Below, one piece after another: positions 20,461 to 29,565 of a DNA stretch of 64,000 nucleotides (positions within the stretch are counted from its first letter, which is position 1; each line of letters opens with the position of its first letter). The DNA is from Diabrotica undecimpunctata (lineage: Eukaryota; Arthropoda; Insecta; Coleoptera; Chrysomelidae). The notes beneath the pieces were generated by a model that had not been told where the DNA came from, ran no database searches, and was given only the letters and a program-made list of their open reading frames with translations. The stretch covers positions 78,677,141 to 78,741,140 of the forward strand of contig NC_092806.1 in assembly GCF_040954645.1 (NCBI RefSeq). Reading direction: 5' to 3'. The translations under genes and the position numbers were made by a program.

Positions 20461-23400
20461 CTACTGATTGTAAGCGTATAATCTGTTTTTATGCACCTCC
20501 CTAATCTTTCCCGTATCTAGCCTAATTTTACAGTTAACATTATTTACTTCTGTTATGACAAAAGGACCTACATAAAGACTATCAAACTTATTATTTTCTT
20601 CTCTTTTGAGCAGGACTAGATCTCCTATTTTAAAATGTTGAGGTGCTGCGATTTGCTTGCTTGCGTCTTGTCTTCCCTGTTTGTGCTTTATTAAGAATGT
20701 TTTAGCTCTGTCATGTGCAATTTGTAGTTTATATCGGAGCTCATTATAATAGGCATCTATGTTATAGCATGGTTGAACTTCCTTTGTGAGATCTTCTGGT
20801 AAATTTACTTTCCGACCATACAACAATTCAAAAGGTGTGTAGCCGTGATAAGCATTAGGGGTAGTGTTGTAGCAGTACGTGAACATTCTGCAACACTCGT
20901 CCCAATTTTCCTTGTTTTCGTCTATGAATGATCTTACGTATTCATTTAGTGTCCTATGTAGCTTCTCACAACTCCCTATTGACTGAGGGTGGTATGCCGT
21001 TGAAAAATTGTGTGTGATCTTTAGCATTTTAGTTAATTCATTCATTATTTCATTTTTGTATTCCGTGCCTTGATCCGTTCTAATCTGTTTCATGAGTCCG
21101 TATGTTGGTATGAAATTATCAAAAATTCCACGAGCTATGGTTCCGGCTTCTTTATTAGGTACTGGGATACTTACTGCGTATTTCGTCAGTTCGCAAAGCA
21201 TTGTAATACAGTATCGATTGCCTTCATTACTTTTAGGGAATGGACCTATCGTGTCTATATACACTATGTCCCATGGTTTTGACGAAGTGTCCGATATCAC
21301 AAATTCTTCGACATGTAATCTTTTTGGTTTATTAATTTGGCATTTATGGCAATGTTTAATATATTTACGTATGTCCTTTTCCATGTTCTTCCATCTGAAT
21401 CTCGCTTTTAGTTTCTTTACAAGTCTATTATTTCCCACGTGACCTCCAAACATCGGGTGATTATGGTATTCTTCTATTATTCTCAGTTTTTCTTGGTCAT
21501 CTTCTATGATTTCTGGTACTTCGCATATGTATATTTCTACATTTTTCAATATCTTATTTCCTTCGTTTATAAATTCATCAATTGTGCACAATTTAAAAAT
21601 AATATCATTTACATATATTTTTGCTTTACTTATTGCATTCTCTACCGCTAGCTGATCAAGCTGTACCAACATTTGACCTAAATCAAAGTGATTAAATCCT
21701 GTGGTCATGCTCTTACTGCATTTGATTTTGTTTTTGACCCGAATGCTCAGTCTTGGTGAGACCCGGTTTGCTCCAAAAGACAAAATTGGTAGTCTATGCG
21801 CCTCCATATTATTTAGTACCTTTCTTACTGTTTGCTTGTGGGTTTTATGCTGTAATATAATTTCCTCTTCTGTCTCCCTGTGCTCGGCTCTTTCCGCTTT
21901 CTTCTTTGATTGAGCTCTGGTTATAGCTAATATATGATTGTTGTCTATGTATAAGTTTTTTAGCTGGTTCGTTGATATTCTCGAAAGGCTGTCCGCGTAA
22001 TTATTTTTCCCTGTTATATACTCTATCTCAAAATCGTACTCTTCTAAATCTAATCTGATTCTCGTGAGTTTCGAGGTAGGTTCTGTCATCGAAAATAGGT
22101 GTGTTAGTGGTTTATGATCCGTTTTTATCAAGAATGTTGGTGCTCCATATAAATAACATTTGAAATGATTGATTCCCCAATGGATTGCAAGTAATTCCTT
22201 AATTATTATAGGTTTGTTAAGCTCTCCTTTGTTGAAGCTGCGCGATGCGTAAGCTATTGGTAAATCTGTTCCGTCGTAGTTCTGACTTAAAATTGCTGAG
22301 CAGCTCGCATTTGATGCGTCTGTTGTTAATATGAATTGTTTGTTGAAGTCTGGGTATTTGAGAATTGGTGGTTTTATCAAAGCTGATTTAAGTTTTTTAA
22401 ATGATTCTTCACAATCTTGCGACCAAAAAAATTCTACTCCTTTTCTCGACAATCTGTTTATAGGTATGCATATCTCTGCAAAGTTCGGAATAAAACGTCT
22501 GTAGTAGTTACAAAATGCTACGAATCTTTTAGCTTCGTCCGCTGTCTTCGGTGTCGGGTATTTCTCTATTGTTGAATATTTCGCTTTATCCGGTGATACT
22601 CCTTCTTGCGAAAGATCGTGTCCCAAATATGTAACTTCTTTTCTGAAAAATTGACATTTTGCTGGGTTTAGCTTCAAATTAAATTTCCGACATATCTCGA
22701 ATGTCTTTTTTAAGTTGTCTAAATGATGTTTTTCTGTTATTCCTATCACCACTATGTCATCCATATACAGAAATGCTTTCTCAGGTGTTAAACCTGTGAA
22801 TGCTATTGACATCATTCTTGAAAAGCTATTTGGGCTTATATTTAGTCCAAAAGGTAGTCTGGTGAATTGGAACGCTCCTTTTTCCGTACTAAAAGATGTG
22901 TATTTCCTTGATGATTGTTCTAATGGTATCTGGTGAAACCCTGACATTAAGTCTATTACTGAGAACCATTTTGCTCTTCCTAGTTGGTCTAATATTGAGT
23001 CTATTCTTGGTAACGGAAATTTATCTGTGACTAGTTTCTTGTTTAGCTGTCTGAAATCTATACATAATCTCCATGCTTTGTTTCCATCTATAGCTTTTTT
23101 CGGTACTAGTACGACCGGACTGTTGTATTCTGATGTCGATGGCTCGACAATTCCCTGGTCTATTAATTGTTGTACTTGTCTATTCAGTTCTTCTGTTTGT
23201 GAGTGTGGTGTCCTATAATTCTTTATGTAAACTGGTGTGTGTTCCTTTACTCTCAATTTTTGTTCGTAAAAGTTGTTGCATGTTAGCATATCATGTCTTA
23301 ATGCAAATATATCTGCAAAATCTTCGCATAACGATACTAATTTATCTCGTGTGTATTCTGGAATATCTAGCTTTAATGTTTCCCTTAGTTCTTTCTTCCT

Positions 23401-24129
23401 GTCCTTGCTGTCGTTGATTAATCTGTATACTTTGAACAATTTCATGTCTAGTGTTTTGATTGTACCTGTCTCTATCGTAACAGTTTCGTAAGTTGTATTT
23501 AAAATTTTGATATATGGGTTATTTCCTGATATTATCGCTCTCGCTATGAATATTCCTGGTAGTATCTCCTGTTGTTCTACTAGTCTATCCGCCTTTAACG
23601 TTTGAAAATATTTTACTGTTCTGTAAACTTCACATCTGGGTGGTATTAAAATTGTGCTATCGTCTACAGTATCCAAAATATTCGTACTGATGTAATAGTT
23701 TCTATCATTCTTGATGTGTATTTTTAAATTCGCGTAGTCTAATATGCATTGATAATTTGTGATAAAATCTCTTCCAATTATTCCGTCTGTTGGGATAGGA
23801 AAGTTGTTTTCTACCAATTGAAAGGTATGCCCAAAAAGATTGCCACTTACGTCTAGCGTAGTTTCGATTTCTCCCATTGTTTGCAGTTCTCCTCGGGTTA
23901 CTCCTTTTATTCTCGCTTGTGTATTTGGTCTTACATGTTCTCGCATAGAGTCTTGTGTGCATTTAAGTATTGAAATATCCGCTCCTGTGTCTATAATAAA
24001 TGTATTTACTCGTCCTAAGATTCCTGTTTTTATCCTTACGAAATTTGTTAGGTTTAAGTCGAAGTTGTAGATATAGTATTCTAATTTTGTCCTCTGTTCA
24101 TCCGTCTTATATAAGAATTGGTTATTCAA
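20461..24129 (-). CDS. pol: Element 1 Pol: protease, RT, RNase H, integrase
   Basis: Intact 1222-codon polyprotein. Aspartic protease: FIIDTGADISIL near residue 48. RT: WRLCIDFRQLNKKL, FSVIDLMSGFHQIPL, FTRLPFGLNISPNSF and the catalytic YMDDIVV near residue 456. RNase H: TTDASNASCSAIL near 604 and TDHKPLTHLF near 670. Integrase: zinc-binding HNHPMFGGH..CHKCQ near 890-925, then the DDE core with IVYIDTIGPFP near 958, RTDQGTEYKNE near 1020 and the E in SCEKLHRTLNE near 1053. The protein ends in a GPF module (YVGPFVITEVN). The frame is -1 relative to gag and overlaps its last codons; there is a GGGGTTTT run at the overlap. The first codon given is TTG because expression should be by frameshift from gag, not by a new start. 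Confidence 0.93.
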   Translation of the reverse strand: MNNQFLYKTDEQRTKLEYYIYNFDLNLTNFVRIKTGILGRVNTFIIDTGADISILKCTQDSMREHVRPNTQARIKGVTRGELQTMGEIETTLDVSGNLFGHTFQLVENNFPIPTDGIIGRDFITNYQCILDYANLKIHIKNDRNYYISTNILDTVDDSTILIPPRCEVYRTVKYFQTLKADRLVEQQEILPGIFIARAIISGNNPYIKILNTTYETVTIETGTIKTLDMKLFKVYRLINDSKDRKKELRETLKLDIPEYTRDKLVSLCEDFADIFALRHDMLTCNNFYEQKLRVKEHTPVYIKNYRTPHSQTEELNRQVQQLIDQGIVEPSTSEYNSPVVLVPKKAIDGNKAWRLCIDFRQLNKKLVTDKFPLPRIDSILDQLGRAKWFSVIDLMSGFHQIPLEQSSRKYTSFSTEKGAFQFTRLPFGLNISPNSFSRMMSIAFTGLTPEKAFLYMDDIVVIGITEKHHLDNLKKTFEICRKFNLKLNPAKCQFFRKEVTYLGHDLSQEGVSPDKAKYSTIEKYPTPKTADEAKRFVAFCNYYRRFIPNFAEICIPINRLSRKGVEFFWSQDCEESFKKLKSALIKPPILKYPDFNKQFILTTDASNASCSAILSQNYDGTDLPIAYASRSFNKGELNKPIIIKELLAIHWGINHFKCYLYGAPTFLIKTDHKPLTHLFSMTEPTSKLTRIRLDLEEYDFEIEYITGKNNYADSLSRISTNQLKNLYIDNNHILAITRAQSKKKAERAEHRETEEEIILQHKTHKQTVRKVLNNMEAHRLPILSFGANRVSPRLSIRVKNKIKCSKSMTTGFNHFDLGQMLVQLDQLAVENAISKAKIYVNDIIFKLCTIDEFINEGNKILKNVEIYICEVPEIIEDDQEKLRIIEEYHNHPMFGGHVGNNRLVKKLKARFRWKNMEKDIRKYIKHCHKCQINKPKRLHVEEFVISDTSSKPWDIVYIDTIGPFPKSNEGNRYCITMLCELTKYAVSIPVPNKEAGTIARGIFDNFIPTYGLMKQIRTDQGTEYKNEIMNELTKMLKITHNFSTAYHPQSIGSCEKLHRTLNEYVRSFIDENKENWDECCRMFTYCYNTTPNAYHGYTPFELLYGRKVNLPEDLTKEVQPCYNIDAYYNELRYKLQIAHDRAKTFLIKHKQGRQDASKQIAAPQHFKIGDLVLLKREENNKFDSLYVGPFVITEVNNVNCKIRLDTGKIREVHKNRLYAYNQ

Positions 24130-25301
24130 AACCCCAACTGTGGGTTTTCTGATTCGCGTTGACTATCTTCTATTTCTAATAATCGTATATTCCCATTGAA
24201 TCCTCTTGAATTTCCTCTATGTGCTTGATTATTGAATTTTCTGAACCCTTTCTGTTCATGTGGACGGTGATCTCTTTTTAAATCGTTTTGTTGCGAGAAA
24301 TTTGGTCTCCTCCACTGGTCATATCCATTGTAATATCCTCTTTTGTGCTGGAATTTTCCTCTTTTGTTAAATTGCGTTCTATAGTTTAACACTCTTCCAT
24401 GTGCGTTGTCTTCTGTTGTGTCTATTGATAAAAATTTTGACATTACCTCTTGTGGGGTTGTGAAGTTGCCTGCCTCTAATATCAGCTTGGCTTTATCTGT
24501 GCTGGCATTACGTTTCATCGTAGCCACTACCGCCTCCGTTGTATACTTCTTAGCCAACTCTCCTGGCATTCCCTCTGTTATGTACGCCACTTTTAATTGT
24601 TCTGCTAGTGCCTCAACCTCAGATGCGTACACAGCTGCATCCCTATGTCCTTGTTTCCTTTTTTCGAGTTTAGCTATCACCATTTTCGGCGTGTCACCTT
24701 TTAGTTCTCTCTTCAATGTTGCTTGTATATCTAAAATTGTATCTTCTGCGGTTATCAAATTTCTGGCTTTATTTGTTAATCTTGTTTTTATGAGGCTTAC
24801 CGCTGTTTCCTCATGTCCTACTGCTATTTTCTGCAAAAGTTCAAGTGCGTCTAAGAAGGGTTGTAGTTTTCCTGTGGTTCCGTCGAATTCACTCGGTAAA
24901 ATTTTGCTTGCAATATTTAAAAATTCGTTGATACTAAGAGCCATGGTTTCTTCTTGTTCTGTGTCGCTTTGATCTTCCTCTATATCTTTGTCAATCTGTT
25001 GAGTTATCAGATTAGGAACTAATATTCTAGAATTTATGGCTTGGAACGATCGTATGACCTTGTCTCGATTTTTACTAAAGTATCTCTTACAAGTTTCTCT
25101 CTGAATATCAGTTAAGGCTTCCCAATTTTTAGTTATGAGGTGTACAAATCTATTGTATGATTCAATTAATTGTGTCGTTATCTCAATCTTTACTTCCTTG
25201 CTTTTCGGTATCTCCTTTTTCAACACTCTTTTGCTCTGTTTGGTTATATCCTGCGTAATGGTCTCAAGTATTTTAACAAAATCTTCCCAACTGCTAGGCA
25301 T
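24126..25301 (-). CDS. gag: Element 1 Gag
   Basis: 391 codons, ATG at 25301 (MPSSWEDFVK). The centre carries a capsid-like region (SEFDGTTGKLQPFLDALEL, then LTNKARNLI and ELKGDTPKMVIAKLEK). The C-terminal part is rich in arginine, asparagine and glycine (RGKFQHKRGYYNGYDQWRR) in place of a CCHC knuckle, as seen in many insect gypsy-type Gags. It forms the particle and binds genomic RNA. The stop lies in the overlap with pol. Confidence 0.88.
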   Translation of the reverse strand: MPSSWEDFVKILETITQDITKQSKRVLKKEIPKSKEVKIEITTQLIESYNRFVHLITKNWEALTDIQRETCKRYFSKNRDKVIRSFQAINSRILVPNLITQQIDKDIEEDQSDTEQEETMALSINEFLNIASKILPSEFDGTTGKLQPFLDALELLQKIAVGHEETAVSLIKTRLTNKARNLITAEDTILDIQATLKRELKGDTPKMVIAKLEKRKQGHRDAAVYASEVEALAEQLKVAYITEGMPGELAKKYTTEAVVATMKRNASTDKAKLILEAGNFTTPQEVMSKFLSIDTTEDNAHGRVLNYRTQFNKRGKFQHKRGYYNGYDQWRRPNFSQQNDLKRDHRPHEQKGFRKFNNQAHRGNSRGFNGNIRLLEIEDSQRESENPQLGF

Positions 25302-25644
25302 TTAAAACGAAAACACAAATCCGATAGTCTTATATAGTACGATAAAATTCAATAAGTAGTTACTTAGCCAAAAAATATATTCATTCAGAAAAATAAGATC
25401 ATCAATTATCCGTTAAAATTCAATAAGTTAATAAATTAAAAATTATCCATACCCAAATATAAGCAAAATTGTCATCAAAAGTCATAAAATAATAATTAAT
25501 AATCAATAAATGTTATAAATAATAATAATAATAATAATAGAATAATAATATATTCAATAAAGAAATAATAAATAAAAATCAACTGGCATATTATTATGCG
25601 TGTAAGGGGGTGCAATAAAAATAGATAATATGCAAACTCACCAC
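25302..25644 (-). other. Element 1 leader between small ORF and gag
   Basis: AT-rich untranslated segment with an (AAT)n run near 25520-25552. No open frame. Confidence 0.6.
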
Positions 25645-25881
25645 TTAAACGTCTAAATTTGTTGTCGACCTCGCTGCTATGTCCCGGTGTATTCTCCGCT
25701 TCATATTTCTCCTATGCGCCTTCCATAATGACCATATTAACTTCAGTATCAGGACTGTGGTAATGACGTATAATAGTACCTTTATTTCTTCGCTTGGCCT
25801 GATATCCTTGGTTTTGACTATGAAGTTGCTGTTGACGACTCCATTCTCTTGTAGCTCATCTTTGGATGATTTTCCTCCCAT
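25645..25881 (-). CDS. Small myristoylation-type membrane ORF upstream of gag
   Basis: 78 codons from ATG at 25881, opening MGGKSSKDELQ. Gly2 and Ser6 fit the N-myristoylation consensus. One hydrophobic helix follows (VLLYVITTVLILKLIWSLW, residues about 37-55), and then a basic tail (KAHRRNMKRRIHRD). It lies between the primer-binding site and gag. The frame is open further upstream to 25920 but without an ATG. No database family is recognised. It could be an accessory protein, or a chance ORF in the leader. The intact state of the element and the coherent membrane topology favour a real product. Confidence 0.55.
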   Translation of the reverse strand: MGGKSSKDELQENGVVNSNFIVKTKDIRPSEEIKVLLYVITTVLILKLIWSLWKAHRRNMKRRIHRDIAARSTTNLDV

Positions 25882-25916
25882 TCTAGGCCTCTTTGGATGA
25901 AGATTCCTGGTTTCTA

Positions 25917-25933
25917 CCACTTCAGGATCGCCA
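25917..25933 (-). promoter_or_regulatory. Primer-binding site of element 1
   Basis: In element orientation TGGCGATCCTGAAGTGG follows the 5' LTR without a gap. TGG matches the tRNA CCA end; TGGCGA suggests an arginine tRNA but the match was not tested. Confidence 0.65.
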
Positions 25934-26407
25934 TATGGTAAAACGTTGGGGTTATGGTAAATGCTGGGGTTGTTATAGTTGATAAACCATTTATTCAGAA
26001 CACAACTTTACACTATTTCTTAACATTACTTATTCTACTTGTATTCAGTACTTAGTTGACGTTTCTGAGACTACTTCATAATAAAATGATACGCGTTACA
26101 TCAAGTTGTTATCTTCACGTTAATTTAGTTCTGCCTCCAAAGATAAAAGTCGTTGTCTCTTTTATAAGAGACCTTGCAACCGTCAGCAGTCGTTCATTAG
26201 TGGGTCAAGTTTTACATACCTAACCTACGACAAATTTGTGTGTTCATAATTCTGCCGACTTTACACAATTCTAATCGAGGCTATTTTATTGATGTCCTAG
26301 ATTCGAATTATTAAACATATTTTATATAAACAAATACGAAATGTATTACACGTTCCTTTTAAACTTTATCTTTTTATGAATTATAATATTTTAGGGATAA
26401 TACCACA
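25934..26407 (-). repeat. Element 1 5' LTR
   Basis: 474 bp, identical by eye to the other LTR; followed by the CTGT duplication. Confidence 0.92.
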
Positions 26408-26573
26408 CTGTACTTCTCTCGGCGATCAGATGTGTACGAAAATTTTTGGGAAATACTCTAGCATACCAAGTCACCTAGGGCTCAATAACACGAAAAGAGC
26501 CCCACCAAAGCTCAATTCTTTTGATACCGTAAGAATCTGGGATGACTGAATTTTCCCCGTAGAAGGAGTGTGC
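26408..26573 (+). pseudogene. RLE-type LINE copy 5, second segment
   Basis: Continues the frame interrupted at 19726: GTGTACGAAAATTTTTGGG, TACCAAGTCACCTAGGG and ATCTGGGATGACTGAATTTT match the 3' ends of copies 1 and 3. It ends GGAGTGTGCC, after which copy 6 starts. Confidence 0.75.
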
Positions 26574-27720
26574 CTAAGTGAGCCAAACAACAACAGGAGC
26601 TCCACCTGCTAAAGGTGCTGCGCTGGATCATCAGCCAGCGCTCACTCGAGCGTGACGACCGAGGCAGCGCATGAAATGGACTGTGCCTATAAACGAAAAC
26701 ATTTTGCGCTTCAATTACAAGGTGACAAACCTCGGTCTAGAAACGATAGGACATCGACAACATCTGTATGCCGAATTTTGCAGGGAGTACCCAGAGATTC
26801 AAGTATCTGAACGGAGAATAGCAGATCAATACCGGGTAATAATAAGAAATAATCTTATTCCAGAGAGTAGATCCAGAGAGTACAACCCAGAACTAGTTGT
26901 AGATCAAATCCCTAATGAAATACCTAATAATCAGACTCATGAGCCTCTCATGGAAATTACTTAATCTGTTAATACGTAGGAGAACAACAACGGGTTGCAC
27001 GATAGCCTGGTAAGTGAAATGACAAGTGCCATTTGTGTGTGCCGTGATACGTGAAGGAACAAGAAATGCGCATAAATCACCTGACTAAGCAAGAAAAAAT
27101 GCGCATCTGGATGAGTAAACCTCTGCATGGTTGACATGTCAATGAAGTCAGCCAAGAATATGTCAACATTACAGCTTAGAACTATTGGTTAGCATCGGTA
27201 AAGATGTTTCCTGAGTCAAAAGGTTTCCTACTTGGCATTCAAAATTAGGTTATTTAAACTAAAAATTACCTGAAATATATTGTCAAAGACCCTCAGGTTC
27301 AAAACGAAAAATGAAAGCCCATGAAACCATCCAACATCTTACGGGGAGCTGCCAGGCGTTTGTTGGAACTGATTACAAAGAACGCCATGACTCAGTAGGA
27401 AAGATTCTTTACTAAGAACTAGCTAGCAAACTGAAACTTCTCGAAAACGACCATTTCCCTTACTATTAATATGTCCCTGATAGAATGCTTGAAAACGACA
27501 ACTATAAACTTTACTGTGACCTTTACAGACCAACCAGTGGCACATAATAGACCGGATCTCATACTAGTTAATATACTTACTAGAACTATACAGATAACAC
27601 TAACAGATGTGGCGATACCTAACAATAACAACCTGCGTGTTAAATACAACGAAAAAATTGCCAAGTACAGAGATATGGAAATACAAATAAGCAGACAATG
27701 GAGAATGTAAAGTACTCACA
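26574..27720 (+). pseudogene. RLE-type LINE copy 6, first segment with N-terminus
   Basis: It begins with a structured leader (26577-26646), then an open N-terminal frame at 26671-26964 (MKWTVPINENILRFNYKVTN, later YPEIQVSERRIADQYR). After a deletion it resumes at about 27060 in the C-terminal half: MRINHLTKQEKMRIWMSKPL, FPESKGFLLGIQ, then NRPDLILVNILTR..ITLTDVAIP, the RPD..D endonuclease motif. RT is deleted. It stops at 27720 where gypsy element 2 is inserted. CACA at 27717-27720 recurs at 34158-34161. This copy shows what the N-terminus of the family looks like. Confidence 0.75.
26577..26646 (+). other. Structured 5' leader of RLE LINE copy 6
   Basis: AGTGAGC (26577-26583) pairs with GCTCACT (26640-26646). 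Inside are two hairpins, CACCT/AGGTG with loop GCTAA and GCTGG/CCAGC with loop ATCATCAG. The result is a three-way junction at the 5' end of the LINE. R2-type LINEs carry self-cleaving 5' structures, but an HDV-like fold is not demonstrated here. Confidence 0.4.
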
Positions 27721-27911
27721 AATTACGGTGCAGTAACCCCGGAGGTCAGCAAACCCAATCAACAGTTTTGTCAGCATTTAATTTTTATATAAAAGAAATA
27801 GTATTGTAATTAAATTCAGTTATTTTCAATCAATAAAGCAGTGCAGTATAGTTGTAAAAGTTAATAAAGGGTCTTTTTAAAAAGTACCTTCGTGAGTTTA
27901 AACCTTTAAGT
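27721..27911 (+). repeat. Element 2 5' LTR
   Basis: 191 bp, starts AATTACGGTG and ends CCTTTAAGT; partner at 33967-34157. Confidence 0.9.
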
Positions 27912-27928
27912 GGCACAGTGCAGTAAGA
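27912..27928 (+). promoter_or_regulatory. Candidate primer-binding site of element 2
   Basis: TGGCACAGTGCAGTAAG follows the LTR directly. It resembles the TGGCGCAGT serine-tRNA sites of 17.6-like elements; the match was not tested. Confidence 0.55.
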
Positions 27929-28068
27929 TAGTGGGAGAGTCTACAGAAGATCCTCGTCGTTCTTAAACATTTACCCGCTACGAACCAACCAACTTCCAGG
28001 GAAAACTACGGCCGTTCAACCCCAGAAGTCAACGAAAATCCAGAGTTAAAGAGTAGAAATCAATTTAT

Positions 28069-29565
28069 ATGACGAAAGACGATAAAAAGAAAGCGAAAGA
28101 AGAAAAGAAACCAGTTCCTTCGAAAAGAAATGCACCCAAGCATCATCATTTATCTGTAAGCAAATTTAAAATATTTTCTAATCATAATTTAATTGCTTCA
28201 CAAGCTTCATCTTTTAAAATTAGTAATTCTCTTTTAACTATTAGTGAATCGATTATCGAACCTGGTGCTGCTTCTATTTCGCAAAATAACTCAGCTTCTC
28301 AATTTAGTTTAAAAACCAACGTTAGTTCTTTAGATAATACTTTAAATAGCTTAGATATACCATCTATAATTATTACTCCCGCTAGTGAATTAAATACTAT
28401 GGCCATGGCACCCGCTCCCGCTCTAGTTTTCGACGTCAATAAAGATCTTTCCATCGTGCCTGATTACAATGGTAACCCTAATGAACTTCACAACTTCATT
28501 GAAGTTACTACAATGCTTCTTAATCATTTCTGGGATCACAATAATCCCGATAACTTCCAAAATCACATGATAACTCGAGGTGTAATGAATAAAATTAAAG
28601 GAAGAGCTCGAGAAATCATTTCCGTATATGGGTGTAAAGATTGGCCCACGATAAGGACCATACTAATTCAAAACTTTGCCGATCAACGTAATGAAAATTC
28701 GCTTACAAGAGACATGGTAAACTTAAGGCAAGGACCCAACGAAACTCCTCAACAGTTTCACGAGAAAGTAATGTCACTTTTAAACACAATTTCGAACCAC
28801 ATCGAACTACATACCGACAATGCAGATGTAAAGAGGAGCAAAAAGGAATTCTTTCAACAACAGGCTCTAACTACGTTCTTAGCAGGATTACGAGAACCAA
28901 TGGGATCAACCATACGATCAATGAGGCCTACAAATCTTGCTTTCGCTCTTCAATTCATCCAAGAAGAAAACAATATTAGGTATTTGCAGAAAACAACCAA
29001 TTTTTCATTGCCAAATAAGAATTCTACCCACACACAACCCCAGAGACAGCCGCAGTTCACAACACCACCACAATGGCAACAACCCATGCCCAGGCCACAC
29101 TTACATCAACCATTTTTCGGAAGTAATTCAGCACCGTCCCGACCAACATTTACCCCAAGATGGCCAATACAACCCGCTCGATTCCAACAACCAAGGCAAC
29201 AATTCATGGTAAACACACAACCTCCAAGACCTAACCCATGGGTAAGCAGACCACCACAACAGTACAAACCAACACCGATGTCTATAAGTACACGCCAAAC
29301 GGGACATAACAGAGGTTCAAGCTTCAGAAACTTTAGGCCGCAGCATCCGCAACCACACACCCCAAAGTTCACCGTAGAGGAGCTATTCAATATTGAAGAA
29401 CAAGACGAAAACGATACCGATGCCTACTATGGAGAACAGACATACTACTATCCAGATCAGGACGCATATTCAGATGACTACCACGTAGAAGATTACCAAA
29501 ATGCCCAATACGAAGAAGAAGATGTAAATTTTCCAAAACTCCAAGAAGAAAATGAAGAAACGTAA
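28069..29565 (+). CDS. gag: Element 2 Gag
   Basis: 498 codons, ATG at 28069 (MTKDDKKKAKEEKKPVPSKR, a lysine-rich start). A capsid-like region follows with VPDYNGNPNELHNFIEVT, ITRGVMNKIKGRAREIIS and LRQGPNETPQQFHEKV (about residues 125-250). After about residue 325 the protein is rich in proline, glutamine and arginine (RPTFTPRWPIQPARFQQPRQ). The acidic end reads EDVNFPKLQEENEET. There is no CCHC knuckle. Pol continues in the -1 frame from before the gag stop. Frame intact. Confidence 0.88.
   Translation: MTKDDKKKAKEEKKPVPSKRNAPKHHHLSVSKFKIFSNHNLIASQASSFKISNSLLTISESIIEPGAASISQNNSASQFSLKTNVSSLDNTLNSLDIPSIIITPASELNTMAMAPAPALVFDVNKDLSIVPDYNGNPNELHNFIEVTTMLLNHFWDHNNPDNFQNHMITRGVMNKIKGRAREIISVYGCKDWPTIRTILIQNFADQRNENSLTRDMVNLRQGPNETPQQFHEKVMSLLNTISNHIELHTDNADVKRSKKEFFQQQALTTFLAGLREPMGSTIRSMRPTNLAFALQFIQEENNIRYLQKTTNFSLPNKNSTHTQPQRQPQFTTPPQWQQPMPRPHLHQPFFGSNSAPSRPTFTPRWPIQPARFQQPRQQFMVNTQPPRPNPWVSRPPQQYKPTPMSISTRQTGHNRGSSFRNFRPQHPQPHTPKFTVEELFNIEEQDENDTDAYYGEQTYYYPDQDAYSDDYHVEDYQNAQYEEEDVNFPKLQEENEET

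Larger units (their letters stand above)
19723..26411 (-). mobile_element. Ty3/gypsy element 1, complete and apparently recent
   Basis: Two 474-bp LTRs that look identical by eye, a 4-bp duplication (CTGT), a primer-binding site, a purine tract, an intact gag and an intact 1222-codon pol. No env frame is present. The pre-gag small ORF, 4-bp duplication and TGGCGA primer site suggest a 412/mdg1-like lineage, by inference only. Confidence 0.9.

Noticed and set aside
25645..25881. Likeness of the MGGKSS start to lentiviral accessory proteins
   Set aside because: The match is only the general myristoylation consensus; nothing else agrees.
26625..26640. CTGATGA on the minus strand within the structured LINE leader
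   Set aside because: No GAAA box at the required distance; it is a hairpin loop.
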